A stretch of DNA of 64,000 nucleotides from Molanna angustata (GCA_963576475.1 OY754982.1:18646217-18710216), one strand, 5' to 3'; positions 1 through 10,852 are shown, counted from the stretch's first letter. Program-made: numbers and translations. The notes: generated by a model from the sequence alone, not told the origin.

Positions 1-204
1 TAAAACACAAATGCAAATGATTGAAACATAGAATTCCTCCCCCACACGAAGAACTCATCTCAATCTACTTGTTAAAAATTAATCATGAAGTAAACGACTG
101 GGTTGTGGCCAACACTAAACTCTCCACACCATAGTAAGCGTTCATATTTTTCTTCTTGAAAGGTTAAGAAAAAAATTTCTGATGCTAAAAATAGTTTCCG
201 CACG

Positions 205-440
205 GTGAATTGTCCATACGGTCAATTGTCCATACGATAAATTGTCCTCACGGTCAATTGTCCGTACGGTCAACTGTCCTCACGGCCAATTGTCCTCACG
301 GCCAACTGTCCCCACGGCCAATTGTCCTCACGGCCAACTGTCCCCACGGTAAATTGTCCTCACGATAAATTGTCCATACGGTAAAAAGGGCGTACGGTCA
401 ATTGTCCACGGCCAATCGGCTATGGCTAATTGTCCGGGAA
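205..440. repeat. 16-bp minisatellite with CAATTGTCC core
   Basis: About fourteen head-to-tail units of 16 bp follow the pattern GGTCAATTGTCCTCAC, varying mainly at the positions after GTCC (TC, AT, CC or GT) and at the CAATTG/CAACTG dimorphism. No open reading frame crosses it. The CAATT core and unit length resemble the degenerate 15-17-bp arrays inside the foldback element at 47683-48683, so this may be one arm of a related element. No inverted partner arm was found nearby. Confidence 0.9.
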
Positions 441-1078
441 TCCTTCAAGTGCTGTAGTGAATGGTTATTATTTCAAAAACGGTGAATGGTTCACAGGTTT
501 ATGAAAAATACGATTGCGTTAAAACAAAAGCTAACTACAGTCGTGATTGATTTCAAAACTACACACAAATATGTATACAATAATTAATAAACGACACACG
601 GACGAAGAAGATTTTCCCTCCAATTCAGGGACAGAAGGGGTAGGTACCCACACAAGATGAATGGCACGAAATAAATAATCCATTGTTAAAGTGACACGAA
701 CGCACGCGGGGGCGCCACCAACCACGCTGTATAGATTGAGAAGCATCCAACTAAATTTACTGGAACAATGAACAATGCTATGATTCTGAGAAATACGCGA
801 TAATGCCATAGATATCATTATCACAACGTTTCTGGGGAATCCCACGCTATGACCCTGCCTTTGTGAACGCTCACCGTGTCTAAATAAAAGGGTTCCTTCT
901 AAGAAATCCCCTTTCGCTGTGGTCTGACATTTTTTTATTCATTTTGATGTATGTACATATCGAAAGTTTTCCTCGTGTGAAATCGGAAGCAACCTAGGGA
1001 GTGCAACGTTTTCAATCCAGCAGGATTTCCGGATTTACTTAAAAGTTGCTGGATCCGCGATGATTTTCAATAAGACTA
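441..1078. other. Gene-free AT-rich stretch
   Basis: Only short open frames without recognisable motifs are present. A few GCTGGAT/ATCCAGC heptamers occur near 1015-1060 and recur at 6980-7045. I see nothing else supportable. Confidence 0.5.
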
Positions 1079-1084
1079 TATCCC

Positions 1085-1815
1085 GAATGCATAGTCCTAG
1101 GTATCTAAATACTGACTCCTAACCTCAATGGAGTATTTAGTATTCTTAAGTTAGCAATTACGTTGCAGAGACATCCCTAACTAAATACTAAATACTACGC
1201 CAAAATTAAGGTCGATGGCGTAGAATTTCACATTATTGTGTATGAAGAAAAGAGAAAAATAGCTTTCTATGGGCTAAGAAAGTTATCTATCTCTTTTCTG
1301 ACGTTTGAGGTTTAAAATGTTTTATTCCTATAACAACACCATAGAAAAGAGAACTTATTAACACAAACATAATAATATGTAACCAACTTCACACGTCACA
1401 CTGACAGCTCGATGTCACGATTTTTTTGAAATTCCACTGAATTTTCGGCATCTCGTATGGATCGCTGAATACTCTGCTTGGTATTTGATTTGACAAAATT
1501 ACCAAATACATATTCAACGAAACCGATAAAATCATCATCCACCGAAAAAATCTCGTATTTTAGTATTAAACCACTCGTAAGGTTCCTCGCTATCAACCTT
1601 ACTTTTTGACAATTCGCAAATGTTAGTTTACGCCGATGCGCATGCGCTAATAAGTATTTAGACATGTCTCTGCAATGCAATTCTCATAAACACGACGTAG
1701 CATCCTCCAGGTAGGAAGCCACGTAATCTCCTAACTTAAGTGAGCGACTGTGCAATGAAAACATGGTTAGTATTTAGAATTTAGTATTTAGGTAGGACTC
1801 TGCATTCGGACCTAA
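1085..1815 (+). mobile_element. Palindromic MITE, Harbinger-like, copy 1
   Basis: The ends read CCCGAATGCATAGTCCTAG on the left and, on the opposite strand, GGTCCGAATGCAGAGTCC on the right, giving imperfect terminal inverted repeats rich in TAAATACT. The interior contains a second palindrome around CTTTCTATGGGCTAAGAAAG. A second copy lies inverted at 45189-45858 with the same interior order, including the motif GCGCATGCGC. A 94-aa minus-strand frame inside is broken in the second copy, so it is not treated as a gene. TAA follows the right end; the left target copy is unclear. Confidence 0.75.
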
Positions 1816-1830
1816 TATTCTCGTAAATAT

Positions 1831-2089
1831 TGTTGATTTATTCAGAGTAATTATACATTTATTCATTTAGACATATTTAATAAAGACTTTTGTATGTAAC
1901 ACAAAATATTTGACATAAGTATTGTTTCTTGAATTATTTTTCATAAGAGATAGAAAACAAAGGAAAGTAAGATTCACTCTGATTTTGAATACACAAAATC
2001 AGACATTACATAATAAAGTAGGAACTTGCTATGTAAGGTACCTGTGTACATACTACTTAGTTTTAAATATTAATGTAGGTACTTCAACA
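1831..2089 (-). repeat. copia LTR (3' LTR)
   Basis: A 259-bp LTR with TG...CA termini. It matches the other LTR throughout except for a 6-bp insertion near 1967 (GTAAGATTCACT versus GTCACT). It is preceded by target duplication AATAT. Confidence 0.95.
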
Positions 2090-2096
2090 CTCTCCC
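2090..2096 (-). other. copia polypurine tract
   Basis: On the minus strand GGGAGAG immediately precedes the 3' LTR, the expected position of the plus-strand primer in an LTR retrotransposon. Confidence 0.7.
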
Positions 2097-2107
2097 ATAT
2101 TTAATAA

Positions 2108-5100
2108 CTAGGATACACCCATACTGTTGCATAATTGTTTTAGCCTAACAGCAAATAGTGGTTTTGTTAATAAATCTGCAAGTTGTTTTTCAGTGTCTAC
2201 TCTTGAAATAGTAATTTCATTAGCTGCTACCAATTCTCGAACAAAGAAATGTCTCAATCGAATATGTTTTGTTCTTCGATGAAATTCTGGATTTTGTGCA
2301 AGACGAATTGCTGCTTCATTATCAACTTGTAGATTAGGCTTAGTTACTTTTAATTGATCAAGTTCTACTAAAAGCCTCTTGATCCAGATTATTTCACGTG
2401 CTGCTTCACTGGCTGCTACAATTTCAGCTTCTGTAGTAGATATTGCGACCGATTTTTGTTGTTGACTTAACCACGTAATAGGTGCTCCGGAATAAATACA
2501 AAGTACACCAGAGGTTGAACGTCCTGTATCAGGGTCGCCTCCATGATCAGCATCGCTATAACAGTCTAAGACACTCTTATTGATATTATTTTTGTATATA
2601 ATTGCATAGTCAGTAGTGCCTTTTAAATAACGAAAAATTCTCTTGACTTTGATCACATCACAATCTGTGGGTTTTTCAAGACTTCGGGATACTACTCTAA
2701 CAGCATACGCAATATCAGGTCTTGTCCCACACATGAGATACATCAAAGCTCCAACCGCTTGTCTATAAGGAAACTTGGTGTTGAGGGAACTCTTCTCTGT
2801 ACTATTGTCCTTAATTATTGGGGTAACAACAGCTCTGCAGTTGTCCATACCAAATCGTTCTAGAATATTCTTGGTGTAGTGAGACTGACATACTCGAATA
2901 GAACCATCTTCTTCTCTTTCTATTTCTAATCCCAAGAAATATGATGCTGGCTTTGAGGTGATTTTGAACTCCTTTTTCAGGTCCTTAATCAATTCCTGAA
3001 GTTCATATTCACTGTCAGCAGATATCAATCCATCATCTACATAAAGGACAAAGAAAATTCTACTAGAACCTTTTTGTCTCACAAAGAGACATGGATCGGC
3101 TTCACTCTTTTTGAATCCCAGTTTGATTAAAAAATTGCTGAATTTTTCATTCCAGCAACGAGGAGCCTGTTTAAGTCCATACAGGCTTTTTTGAAGTCGA
3201 CATACTTTGCCAGAACCATCATCATATCCATCAGGCTGTTTCATAAATATGGTTTCTTTTAAATCACCATAAAGAAAAGCTGTTGATACATCAATTTGAA
3301 CTAACTTCATATTTTCTTTAGCTGCGACACTTAGTAATGTACGAATAGTAGAAGTTCTAGCTACAGGACTAAAGGTTTGGTCATAATCAATACCCTTCTT
3401 TTGAGAAAAACCTTTAATCACTAGCCTGGCTTTAAATTTGTCAATTGATTCATCTACGTTCTTTTTCACTTTATATACCCATTTACAAGGAATTGCCTTT
3501 TTCCCAGGAGGCAGATTCTCTAAAGCCCAAGTTTTATTTTCTTCATGTGCTGCCATTTCTTGATCCATTGCTACTTTCCAGTTCTTCATTTGATCAGAAT
3601 TAATGGCCTCGTAATAAGATTCTGGTTCTTCAAATGTGTTAGATAACATTGCATAATCCAGATATCTTTTAGGCTGTATGAGTGTTGAACGATCACGAAG
3701 CTGTCGGACAGTTATACCATCAGTGGGTATTCTGATGAGTTCTGTTTCATCTTCAATTTCTTCCTGTGACTCTTCAATTTCTTCTTGTGATTCTTCATCA
3801 AAACCATAAAAATCTTTTTCACTCTGAGTGTCCATCTCAGACTTGCCCTCGGTTTCGATTCTTGAATCTTCGAGTTCTTTAGAAGAAAGATCAACATTTA
3901 AAGGAGTTAATGTCATTTTATATTGATGTAATATTTTTTCTTCAAAAATAACATCTCTTGACCTTATTAACTTATCGTTCTCTTCACACCAAACACGATA
4001 ACCTTCATCAAAATCATATCCAATTAGAATCCCTTTTACTGCTTTCCGGTCCAATTTCTTCCTTCTTTGCTTTGGAACATGAACATAGCAGGTGGACCCT
4101 ATGATACGAAGATGCTTTATACCAGGTTTCTTCTTATACCACAGTTCATAGGGAGATATCCCAGAAACACTGGATGATCCTGTTCGGTTTAAAATATACG
4201 ATGCTGAATTTATCATTTCAGCCCATAGTTTTTGAGGAATGTTTTCATGTGCATGCATCATAGCCCTAGCTGTCTCAACAATGGTGCGGTTCTCTCTTTC
4301 ACTTACACCATTTTGTTGTGGAGTGTAAGGCATAGTGAATCGATGAATTATGCCTTCCTTATTAAGAATTTCTTTTACTTCTTTATTATCAAACTCTCCT
4401 CCATTGTCACTTAAGAGCTCTTTAATAGTATATCCAGCAGTCTTAGTTTCAGCTATAAATTGACTTAACTTATAAGAAACTTCAGATTTTTCTTTCATAA
4501 AATAAATACTACGAAATCTGGTATAGTCATCTTTGAAGAGTACATAATAACGGTAGCCAGACACTGAGCTCTGAAATGGACCACATACGTCCGTATGAAT
4601 AAGCTCTCCCGGATTTGTGGCTCTATTCCTAGTACCAAAGGGACGTCTGTGAGCTTTGCCATAAATACAACCTTCACAGCATTCAGAATCCATTTCCACA
4701 TCGATATTCAAATTTTTCAATATCATCGTTTTTACATGTCGTTTGTTCTGGTGTCCAAATCTCTCATGATACAGTTGAAGTAAATTTTGTTTATTTATTT
4801 CAGTTATATTTACTTCAGCAGGCGAACTAGATTTCACACTTCTCATGACTAATTTAAATAAACCTCCAAAACGATCTCGTACACCTACTAACTTGACATC
4901 TCGTCCAATTTTAAAAGTGCACATTTGTGTTTTTGACATAAATATACTTTTCGGGTTTTTATCCTGAGCTTTAAGGACTGAAAATAAATTCTTTTGAATT
5001 TTTGGCACATACCACACATCTGTAAAAGAGATTTTGTGCCATTTTCCATTTACGGATGCTTCGAAGTCTATTACACCTTTGCCAAGAGCCTCTATAGTTT

Positions 5101-6118
5101 CACCATTGGCTGTAGTTACTGTATGCGTCGTTGTAAATGGTTCAAATGTCCTAAATAATTTGTCATTATTTGTGATATGATTAGTTGCTCCATTATCCAC
5201 AAACCAACTGTCATTATCACTCTCAGAGGACATCACAATAGAAAGAAGAGACATATTAGTTGAATTTTTATTCGTTGAACCAACATCTAATGGATCAATT
5301 TTTCTTGGTTTCTGTGGTCTTCCGTCTTCTATCCATTTACGACATTTCTTTATTATATGGTTAGGTTTTTTGCAATAGTTGCATATTATAATTTTCTTCT
5401 TCTGTTGATGGTTATTTTGCCTCGTTGAATCTAATATAAGTGCCTTTTGAGTTGCTGTTTCAACTCCTTTACTTAACAAAGACTTTTCATAAGCACATAA
5501 CTGATTCGTCAAATTATCAACAGTTCTGTCATTTTTTGACATAAGCATCCAACTGGATTTGAATGAAAAATATTCTTCTGGTAATGTACCTAGTATTTTG
5601 CATATTAAGAATAAATTAGACATCTTCGAATCATTCTCATCATCTTTAATCATCTCTTTTTCTAGATCATTCCATATATTTTTCAATTTTGAAATATGAG
5701 TTGCAATGTCATCACTAGGACTTTTCTTAAATCCAAAAAATTGCAAACATAGATCATACACTTTATCTTCAGAAACACCATCAAATAATTTGTGCAGTTC
5801 AATCCAAACATCTCTTGAATTCGTAAAACGCATTATTTTTTGTAAAGTTTCTTCAGTCATATTTGTTGTTAAAACAATTAAGGCATTACTGTCAGCCTTA
5901 AGAAATGCATTCAAAGCGTTTCTATATTCCTCATGTTCTTTAGTTGTGCAGTCTTTCACAGGCTCTATAGGTTGCATCAACCTACCTTCCACAACATCCA
6001 GAGCTCCAGGAATACCACGTAAACAAATATTTGCTTTGTACTTCCACGTACTCCAATTGGATTTTCCTTCTAAAAACCCAATGTTTATCAGTCTTGTAGA
6101 ATCCATTCTTTTGTTCAA
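2108..6118 (-). CDS. Ty1/copia Gag-Pol polyprotein, 1336 aa, intact
   Basis: One open frame encodes the whole copia domain order. An N-terminal copia-type Gag (residues about 1-220) precedes a CCHC zinc knuckle C246-x2-C249-x4-H254-x4-C259. The aspartic protease centre reads DNGAT (308-312), where DSGAT is usual. Integrase has the zinc-binding His/Cys set (H451, H455, C481, C484) and a D510-D571-E607 triad with 35 residues between the last two. Reverse transcriptase carries YVDD (1026-1029), and RNase H follows with SDADHGG and TEAE motifs. An acidic linker with duplicated SQEEIE units lies near 777-790. No stop or frameshift is seen, so the ORF could be active. The Asp nucleophile of the protease is kept despite the Ser-to-Asn change. 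Confidence 0.95.
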   Translation of the reverse strand: MNKRMDSTRLINIGFLEGKSNWSTWKYKANICLRGIPGALDVVEGRLMQPIEPVKDCTTKEHEEYRNALNAFLKADSNALIVLTTNMTEETLQKIMRFTNSRDVWIELHKLFDGVSEDKVYDLCLQFFGFKKSPSDDIATHISKLKNIWNDLEKEMIKDDENDSKMSNLFLICKILGTLPEEYFSFKSSWMLMSKNDRTVDNLTNQLCAYEKSLLSKGVETATQKALILDSTRQNNHQQKKKIIICNYCKKPNHIIKKCRKWIEDGRPQKPRKIDPLDVGSTNKNSTNMSLLSIVMSSESDNDSWFVDNGATNHITNNDKLFRTFEPFTTTHTVTTANGETIEALGKGVIDFEASVNGKWHKISFTDVWYVPKIQKNLFSVLKAQDKNPKSIFMSKTQMCTFKIGRDVKLVGVRDRFGGLFKLVMRSVKSSSPAEVNITEINKQNLLQLYHERFGHQNKRHVKTMILKNLNIDVEMDSECCEGCIYGKAHRRPFGTRNRATNPGELIHTDVCGPFQSSVSGYRYYVLFKDDYTRFRSIYFMKEKSEVSYKLSQFIAETKTAGYTIKELLSDNGGEFDNKEVKEILNKEGIIHRFTMPYTPQQNGVSERENRTIVETARAMMHAHENIPQKLWAEMINSASYILNRTGSSSVSGISPYELWYKKKPGIKHLRIIGSTCYVHVPKQRRKKLDRKAVKGILIGYDFDEGYRVWCEENDKLIRSRDVIFEEKILHQYKMTLTPLNVDLSSKELEDSRIETEGKSEMDTQSEKDFYGFDEESQEEIEESQEEIEDETELIRIPTDGITVRQLRDRSTLIQPKRYLDYAMLSNTFEEPESYYEAINSDQMKNWKVAMDQEMAAHEENKTWALENLPPGKKAIPCKWVYKVKKNVDESIDKFKARLVIKGFSQKKGIDYDQTFSPVARTSTIRTLLSVAAKENMKLVQIDVSTAFLYGDLKETIFMKQPDGYDDGSGKVCRLQKSLYGLKQAPRCWNEKFSNFLIKLGFKKSEADPCLFVRQKGSSRIFFVLYVDDGLISADSEYELQELIKDLKKEFKITSKPASYFLGLEIEREEDGSIRVCQSHYTKNILERFGMDNCRAVVTPIIKDNSTEKSSLNTKFPYRQAVGALMYLMCGTRPDIAYAVRVVSRSLEKPTDCDVIKVKRIFRYLKGTTDYAIIYKNNINKSVLDCYSDADHGGDPDTGRSTSGVLCIYSGAPITWLSQQQKSVAISTTEAEIVAASEAAREIIWIKRLLVELDQLKVTKPNLQVDNEAAIRLAQNPEFHRRTKHIRLRHFFVRELVAANEITISRVDTEKQLADLLTKPLFAVRLKQLCNSMGVS

Positions 6119-6188
6119 TCAAACACTTTAATGGATGAAAAACTCAATACAAAGTCTAAATTGGTCTAAAAGCTACAGTCCTACGTGA

Positions 6189-6202
6189 CTGGGCCCATGA
6201 CC
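6189..6202 (-). other. copia primer-binding site, initiator Met tRNA half
   Basis: The minus strand immediately after the 5' LTR reads GGTCATGGGCCCAG, complementary to the anticodon stem-loop region of initiator tRNA-Met. Drosophila copia is known to prime from this internal tRNA site rather than the 3' CCA end. One base departs from the usual GGTTATGGGCCCAG. Confidence 0.8.
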
Positions 6203-6455
6203 TGTTGATTTATTCAGAGTAATTATACATTTATTCATTTAGACATATTTAATAAAGACTTTTGTATGTAACACAAAATATTTGACATAAGTATTGTTTC
6301 TTGAATTATTTTTCATAAGAGATAGAAAACAAAGGAAAGTCACTCTGATTTTGAATACACAAAATCAGACATTACATAATAAAGTAGGAACTTGCTATGT
6401 AAGGTACCTGTGTACATACTACTTAGTTTTAAATATTAATGTAGGTACTTCAACA
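6203..6455 (-). repeat. copia LTR (5' LTR)
   Basis: A 253-bp LTR, collinear with 1831-2089 and lacking its 6-bp insertion. It is followed by target duplication AATAT. Confidence 0.95.
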
Positions 6456-6630
6456 AATATAAGACAACTTAGTTGTACTTCTATTTCTAAGCACATTTTA
6501 GTCAATTGAAAATAGTGTGAATAAATCATACCTTTCCATAATTGATGTTATTTTTTCGCGCAAAGTAATAAGAAGCAATACATTTCTCCATGGAAATTAC
6601 TTTTTTATTCAATATTGACAAATCTCGTCA

Positions 6631-6858
6631 GCCTTCGTGGCTGAGTTGGTTTGATATCTGACTGCTGAGCCAAAGGTCCCGGGTTCGATTCCCAATGGAG
6701 ACACAGTTTTTAATTGTGTTTTCAGTCTGGATCTGTGAGACGATTAATATCGTAAGTCTCCAGAATGTGGCAACTTGTTATTGGGTGCTTGTTAAATTAA
6801 TATTTGACATTGTACCTACCTGTTAGTTGCCCGAGAAGCAATATTAAATAAATAAATC
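6631..6858 (+). mobile_element. tRNA-derived SINE, family A, copy 1
   Basis: The tRNA-like head GCCTTCGTGGCTGAGTTGG carries a pol III A-box-like segment, and GGGTTCGATTCCC forms a clear B box. A tRNA-unrelated body follows (GACGATTAATATCGTAAGTC region, TGGCAACTTGTTATTGGGTG) and a (TAAA)n tail closes it. An inverted second copy with the same body lies at 36555-36784. It is not a functional tRNA: the 3' acceptor half does not pair with the head. Confidence 0.85.
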
Positions 6859-7828
6859 TCCAAATGATAAAATGACTATCTATAAGAGTCGTTACAATTT
6901 TACATGGAATCTTAATGTTTAATTAAAACAACGAAGACTTTTACGTCATCATTTGGAAAATTCATTGATTCTGGATACCCAGCGCTGGATCAAGCGCATT
7001 TTGCTGGATCTAGCTGGACTACTGGATGCGGGATCCAGCAATTGAAATCCCCAGTTATACCATACTATACGATTCTATTACATCCATTTAAATTACATTA
7101 GCAGATACACCAAAAACAAGGGCTACATGTGAATGATTTACTATCTTGAATGATTACTACAAGTGTAGTAAAATGCCTCACACTTTCCACATCACAAGGA
7201 CGCAGAAGACGGAAAGATAAAGCCGCGACGGACGGACTCAGTCAGCGCTGATACATCCATATTTCAAATCAGAAACTGGAAAACAAAACCAGCCTTCTGG
7301 ATTCAGTTAAGGCCAACACAGGGTTGACGAGTTTATGATGGATTTGTTACACTGCAAGTGTACTAAGGTACAATATTGTTTATAATAAATACTTGTGTGG
7401 AATCAGCTTCTAGAGGATTCCAAAAGTTACGTATTTTTCTACATAACTCTCTCACAATGAGCTATATTTACCTTTATCCATTTTACTAACGCGCTAATAT
7501 GATAAGTACCTATGTATGTAGGAATAATTTATTATATACCTATACATCTAGCGCTGAATACAAATAGATAATTTAAATATTTGAGAGCAAGATATCAACA
7601 GGGCAGGTTGTTTAATCTTCAAATCTAACTTGCCTTGGCGAATCAAGTTGTTCTAAAATTTGGTCAAAATCGTAGCGCAGCGTCCGTAGCGCTCTTTGTA
7701 TTTAGACTGTAAGGTACCTACGCATTTGTCCGTACCTATACCTATCCCATTGTCCACCATCTTCATAAAAATCATTTTTTATCCGCCAAAAATAAGATGT
7801 GGAAAACTATTGATTTTCAATAAACTAG
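6859..7828. other. Gene-free stretch with GCTGGAT motifs
   Basis: Several GCTGGAT/ATCCAGC heptamers cluster at 6980-7045 and echo those at 1015-1060, possibly ends of an old element. The rest is AT-rich with no supportable gene. Confidence 0.4.
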
Positions 7829-8740
7829 TTGCATGTAACACATGAGATCCTACTGTCTATGGCGATAAAATATATAGTTCTTCTTCTTCTATCGTGTCGG
7901 CAGCTTCCTAAACTCCCTTCCCAGACCAGTAAGTCAGGATTGAGACGATCCTCCCAGTTGGTTCCTCCCACAAATCCCCTTTGGTGCACTTCGCCCCCAC
8001 CAGAGGGCACTTCAACAGGTGTACCATCGTCTGATCTTCGCAGCAGTCACAAAGTCCATCTTGATTGCTCTCCGACATTCCCCATCTCACCAAATACATG
8101 TAGTTGAAGAATACATACCAAATAATAAAACTTAAAATTATTGAAAAATTTAAGATATTTTGTTTTCTATAGAAAACATGTATTTCAGGATAGGATAGTG
8201 TAGACTCTACACTGTAGGGGTTAGTCTTTTTTTCCTAACCCGAATATGTAAACAGCTTTATAGTATGTATGAAGATTAAAAGTATCAAACTATTGAGAGT
8301 CCCCGTAGATAGTGTGTATCAAATTATATGAAACGATGTCATTACTAAATTCAATTTTTACAAAAAGTTTGAGATTTGAGTTTTTTTAATTAAAATTAAA
8401 TTTTGTAGCTGGAATGTTTCGGTGTATTTCGATATTTAAAAAATATATTTAAAAAATGGAAATATATTAAAAAAAGTTTTTATTTATAAAAATAAGTTTG
8501 AGATACTGCATTTGCCTACATTTGTACAAATTTTCAGCGTTCTAGCTTTTATGGTTTTTGAGATATTTAGAAAAATAAAATAAAAATTCGAAAGTTGATA
8601 TTAATGACAACTCAATTCTCAGTATAAAAATTTTACAGCCCTTAGTTTTTTTTTATAATTTCTGAAATTTTGGGTTCTGTGCATCAAGTGGATCAAAAGT
8701 TATAAAGGAGGGGGGGGGGGGGGGCAGACACACACAATAT
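7829..8740 (+). repeat. Old dispersed repeat 'R', copy 1
   Basis: Landmarks are GTTGCATGTAACAC, CTATGGCGATA, GAAGAATACATACCAAA, a GTTTCGGTGTATTTCGATATT block and GGATCAAAAGTTATAAAGG followed by a poly-G run at 8708-8723. The same order is found inverted, split in two, at 12400-12550 and 22240-22890. The copies are clearly diverged, so this is an old family. A LINE fragment interrupts this copy at about 7878-8105. No protein motif was recognised. Confidence 0.7.
7869..8105 (-). pseudogene. Non-LTR reverse transcriptase C-terminal fragment
   Basis: The minus strand encodes a short C-terminal LINE tail of the type found after reverse transcriptase, with an LVRWGMSES segment followed by C-x-C-x(8)-H-x(4)-C and PL. 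A (TTC)n run on the left marks its 3' end. Comparison with the repeat copy at 22800-22880 shows that this block is absent there, so it is a 5'-truncated insertion, with a possible TAGTT duplication at its edges. Clade assignment is uncertain. Confidence 0.7.
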
Positions 8741-8905
8741 AAGTAGGTTCATAGACATAATTAACTTATAAAAACTTATACGATAATTTATAAACAAATA
8801 GAAATCCTAGCAGGCAACGTTTGTTAATGTATCTCGATGGCGAATTAGGTACTATTTTAGGGTAAGCAATCAATGTATTTACCTAGTTTTGCTATTTTCC
8901 AACCA

Positions 8906-9005
8906 GGGGGGGGGCAAGTCTAGTCAGCAGGCGGAATCAAAACTATCCATGTTTACCCATATAATGGATGGTTTTGATTACGCCGGTTGACGAGACTTGC
9001 CCCTC
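8906..9005. mobile_element. Hairpin MITE, GGGGCAAGTCT family, copy 1
   Basis: A left arm GGGGGGGCAAGTCTAGTCAG and a right arm ending GACGAGACTTGCCCCT are inverted repeats of about 42 bp that meet almost at the centre. The arms include a GGAATCAAAAC block found in three further copies at 46763, 49092 and 53498. Confidence 0.75.
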
Positions 9006-9811
9006 AGATGTCTCTGTATAGGTACGTGGAAATGGTAGGTATTGTTTCTAAAGAACAATATTGGTTCCGTAATTGTTAACGAGACGGTGGAATAAAATAA
9101 ACGATGGCAATAAAATCTTATAAACGCGTGCTATAAATATGGACACTGCAGATTCGCTCAGCGAGTGTTGCCTGAGAGGAAAAATAATTAAAATTGTTTG
9201 TAACAGGATATTATCATAGTACCTACCTATCTATCCAGCCATAGGTATTGTACAGCACAGAGCAATAATGCTGTCGCTTCCAAAGATGCCGTAAATCATA
9301 ACTGTTATTATTATTTGTATTTCCGTATTCAATTATATCAAAACATAAATCCCACTCGCAGGCTGAATTGAAAACGAAAATATTAGGTACTTACCTATAA
9401 TATAATATATCAATGAGAATTGAAAGTCACATATCCGTAAATATGCAGATAACGTAATGACGTAATTAAGTAAGTACGTAAATAAAAAAAATGTGTGTGG
9501 GGATACACGCACGTGTCATGCTTTATTTTATTAGGTTATGCATATCCACAAACCTGTCGCTGGTTACCCTACATGGTGGGGTATGCCGTGTTTATATTAA
9601 CGAGGTCTACTTTATTTATATGCAGATGATTTTCAATTTTTTCCGTTAATTTTACCGTTCATTAATGTATAAATAAGTAAATAATTAAATAAACTAGTAA
9701 ATAAATAAATAAACAAGCAATTTAATCTACAAACAAAATATATTCAATAAATAAATAAATATTTTTTCCTTGGGTTATCACTATTGTATCCTGACCATTG
9801 ATCCGTTAGTT
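9006..9811. other. Gene-free AT-rich stretch
   Basis: Short TA-rich simple sequence and TAAATAAATAAA runs (9665-9765) are present. No gene or repeat with clear ends was seen. Confidence 0.4.
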
Positions 9812-10540
9812 CAGGGGTGGCGAACCTAGGGCACGCGTGCCCGAGTTGGCACGTTTGATAATTTGGATGGCACGCGAAGGATTTTTAAGTAAAAAATTTT
9901 TTTTAATTTTTAAGTTTAAAAAATTAAGTTTTTAATAAATAATCCGTGAATTATTAATTTATTCTGTTTTATTAATCATCAAATGTTTCCCAAGATAAAC
10001 GACAATTGTTTATTTATTTTATCGTGACAACTTCTAACAATTTTTATATTGGCAACACTGCCTTTGACGTTTGTTTTCATTTGAGGTTATGTTAATTGTA
10101 ATTTGTTGTTTATCGCCGTCGCAGGTGTCAGTGTATCAGTGAGGTATATGTACAATATACACCACATCACATATGTACAATATTCACAAGTGAAAAAGAA
10201 CAATATCTCTTTGGAATAATGTTTTTCACCAAAAAATGATGTGATTAAATGAGCTGTGTTTTGTGTTTGTTCGAATTTTTGCTTAATGTGTATCATAAAG
10301 TGACAAAATATGAACCAGATATTAAGAAATTGTAATCGAATCTCATGTTTTCTTCTCATTGATAAATAACTAATGTGAACTTTTAGTGATTACGATTTTA
10401 TTTTTAAGAAAATCTTTTGTAATTTTTAAGCTTGTTAATAAAATTCAGAAAAACTTTTTACTGCTTAGGCACGCCAAAAAATCGAGAAATAATATTTAAG
10501 GATTTTTGGCACGCGGACCCAAAAAGGTTCGCCACCCCTG
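9812..10540. mobile_element. hAT-like non-autonomous transposon
   Basis: The 15-bp termini CAGGGGTGGCGAACC and GGTTCGCCACCCCTG are perfect inverted repeats of the hAT type, with GGCACGCG repeats just inside both ends. The flanks CGTTAGTT (left) and CGGTTAGT (right) look like an 8-bp target duplication with one base slipped, consistent with hAT. The 729-bp interior contains no hAT transposase or BED finger; a 90-aa minus-strand frame is unrecognisable. It is therefore a deletion derivative mobilised in trans. Confidence 0.88.
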
Positions 10541-10852
10541 CGGTTAGTTCATTCCGTTAGAACGTTCGAAACTTCAGCGACATTAATATTAGTAGAATCT
10601 GATTTGTATTAACTTTGGAAAGGTCAGACGAGGAGAACTTCCCTTTGAAATGATTGAAAATAAGTGCACAGCGCTTTTAATCCTTTACAAATGGTACATA
10701 ATATTCTTAAATTTTTTACGGAGTAATTCTGAATGTTCATATTGTGTTATTGATGCCCATTTCAAACTATAGTCTGTTCGTAGTGACGTCATTATACCAT
10801 TTATCAAGGCCTTACTATATCTAGTGAGCCGTGACCATTTATCAAGGCCATA

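Larger units (their letters stand above)
1831..6455 (-). mobile_element. Full-length Ty1/copia LTR retrotransposon
   Basis: Two direct LTRs starting TGTTGATTTATTC and ending GTACTTCAACA flank one uninterrupted polyprotein read on the minus strand. A 5-bp target duplication AATAT lies at 1826-1830 and 6456-6460. The primer site next to the upstream LTR matches the anticodon-stem region of initiator Met tRNA, and a short polypurine tract abuts the downstream LTR. The LTRs differ by only one 6-bp indel. All parts needed for retrotransposition appear present, so this is a very recent insertion. It interrupts no recognised gene and lies just beside the palindromic MITE at 1085-1815. Confidence 0.95.

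Noticed and set aside
205..440. Second CRISPR-like array
   Set aside because: The 16-bp units are directly joined with no spacers.
5706..6131. 141-aa plus-strand frame over the copia gag region
   Set aside because: It is the antisense shadow of the intact polyprotein.
6631..6700. Functional tRNA gene at SINE heads (also 31367, 38981, 44640, 60300, 36740)
   Set aside because: A and B boxes are present, but the acceptor and other stems do not close, and each head continues into a shared non-tRNA body.
10087..10359. 90-aa frame inside the hAT-like element as a transposase
   Set aside because: It has no hAT dimerisation domain, BED finger or catalytic motif and is unusually rich in Phe, His and Tyr, as expected for chance frames.
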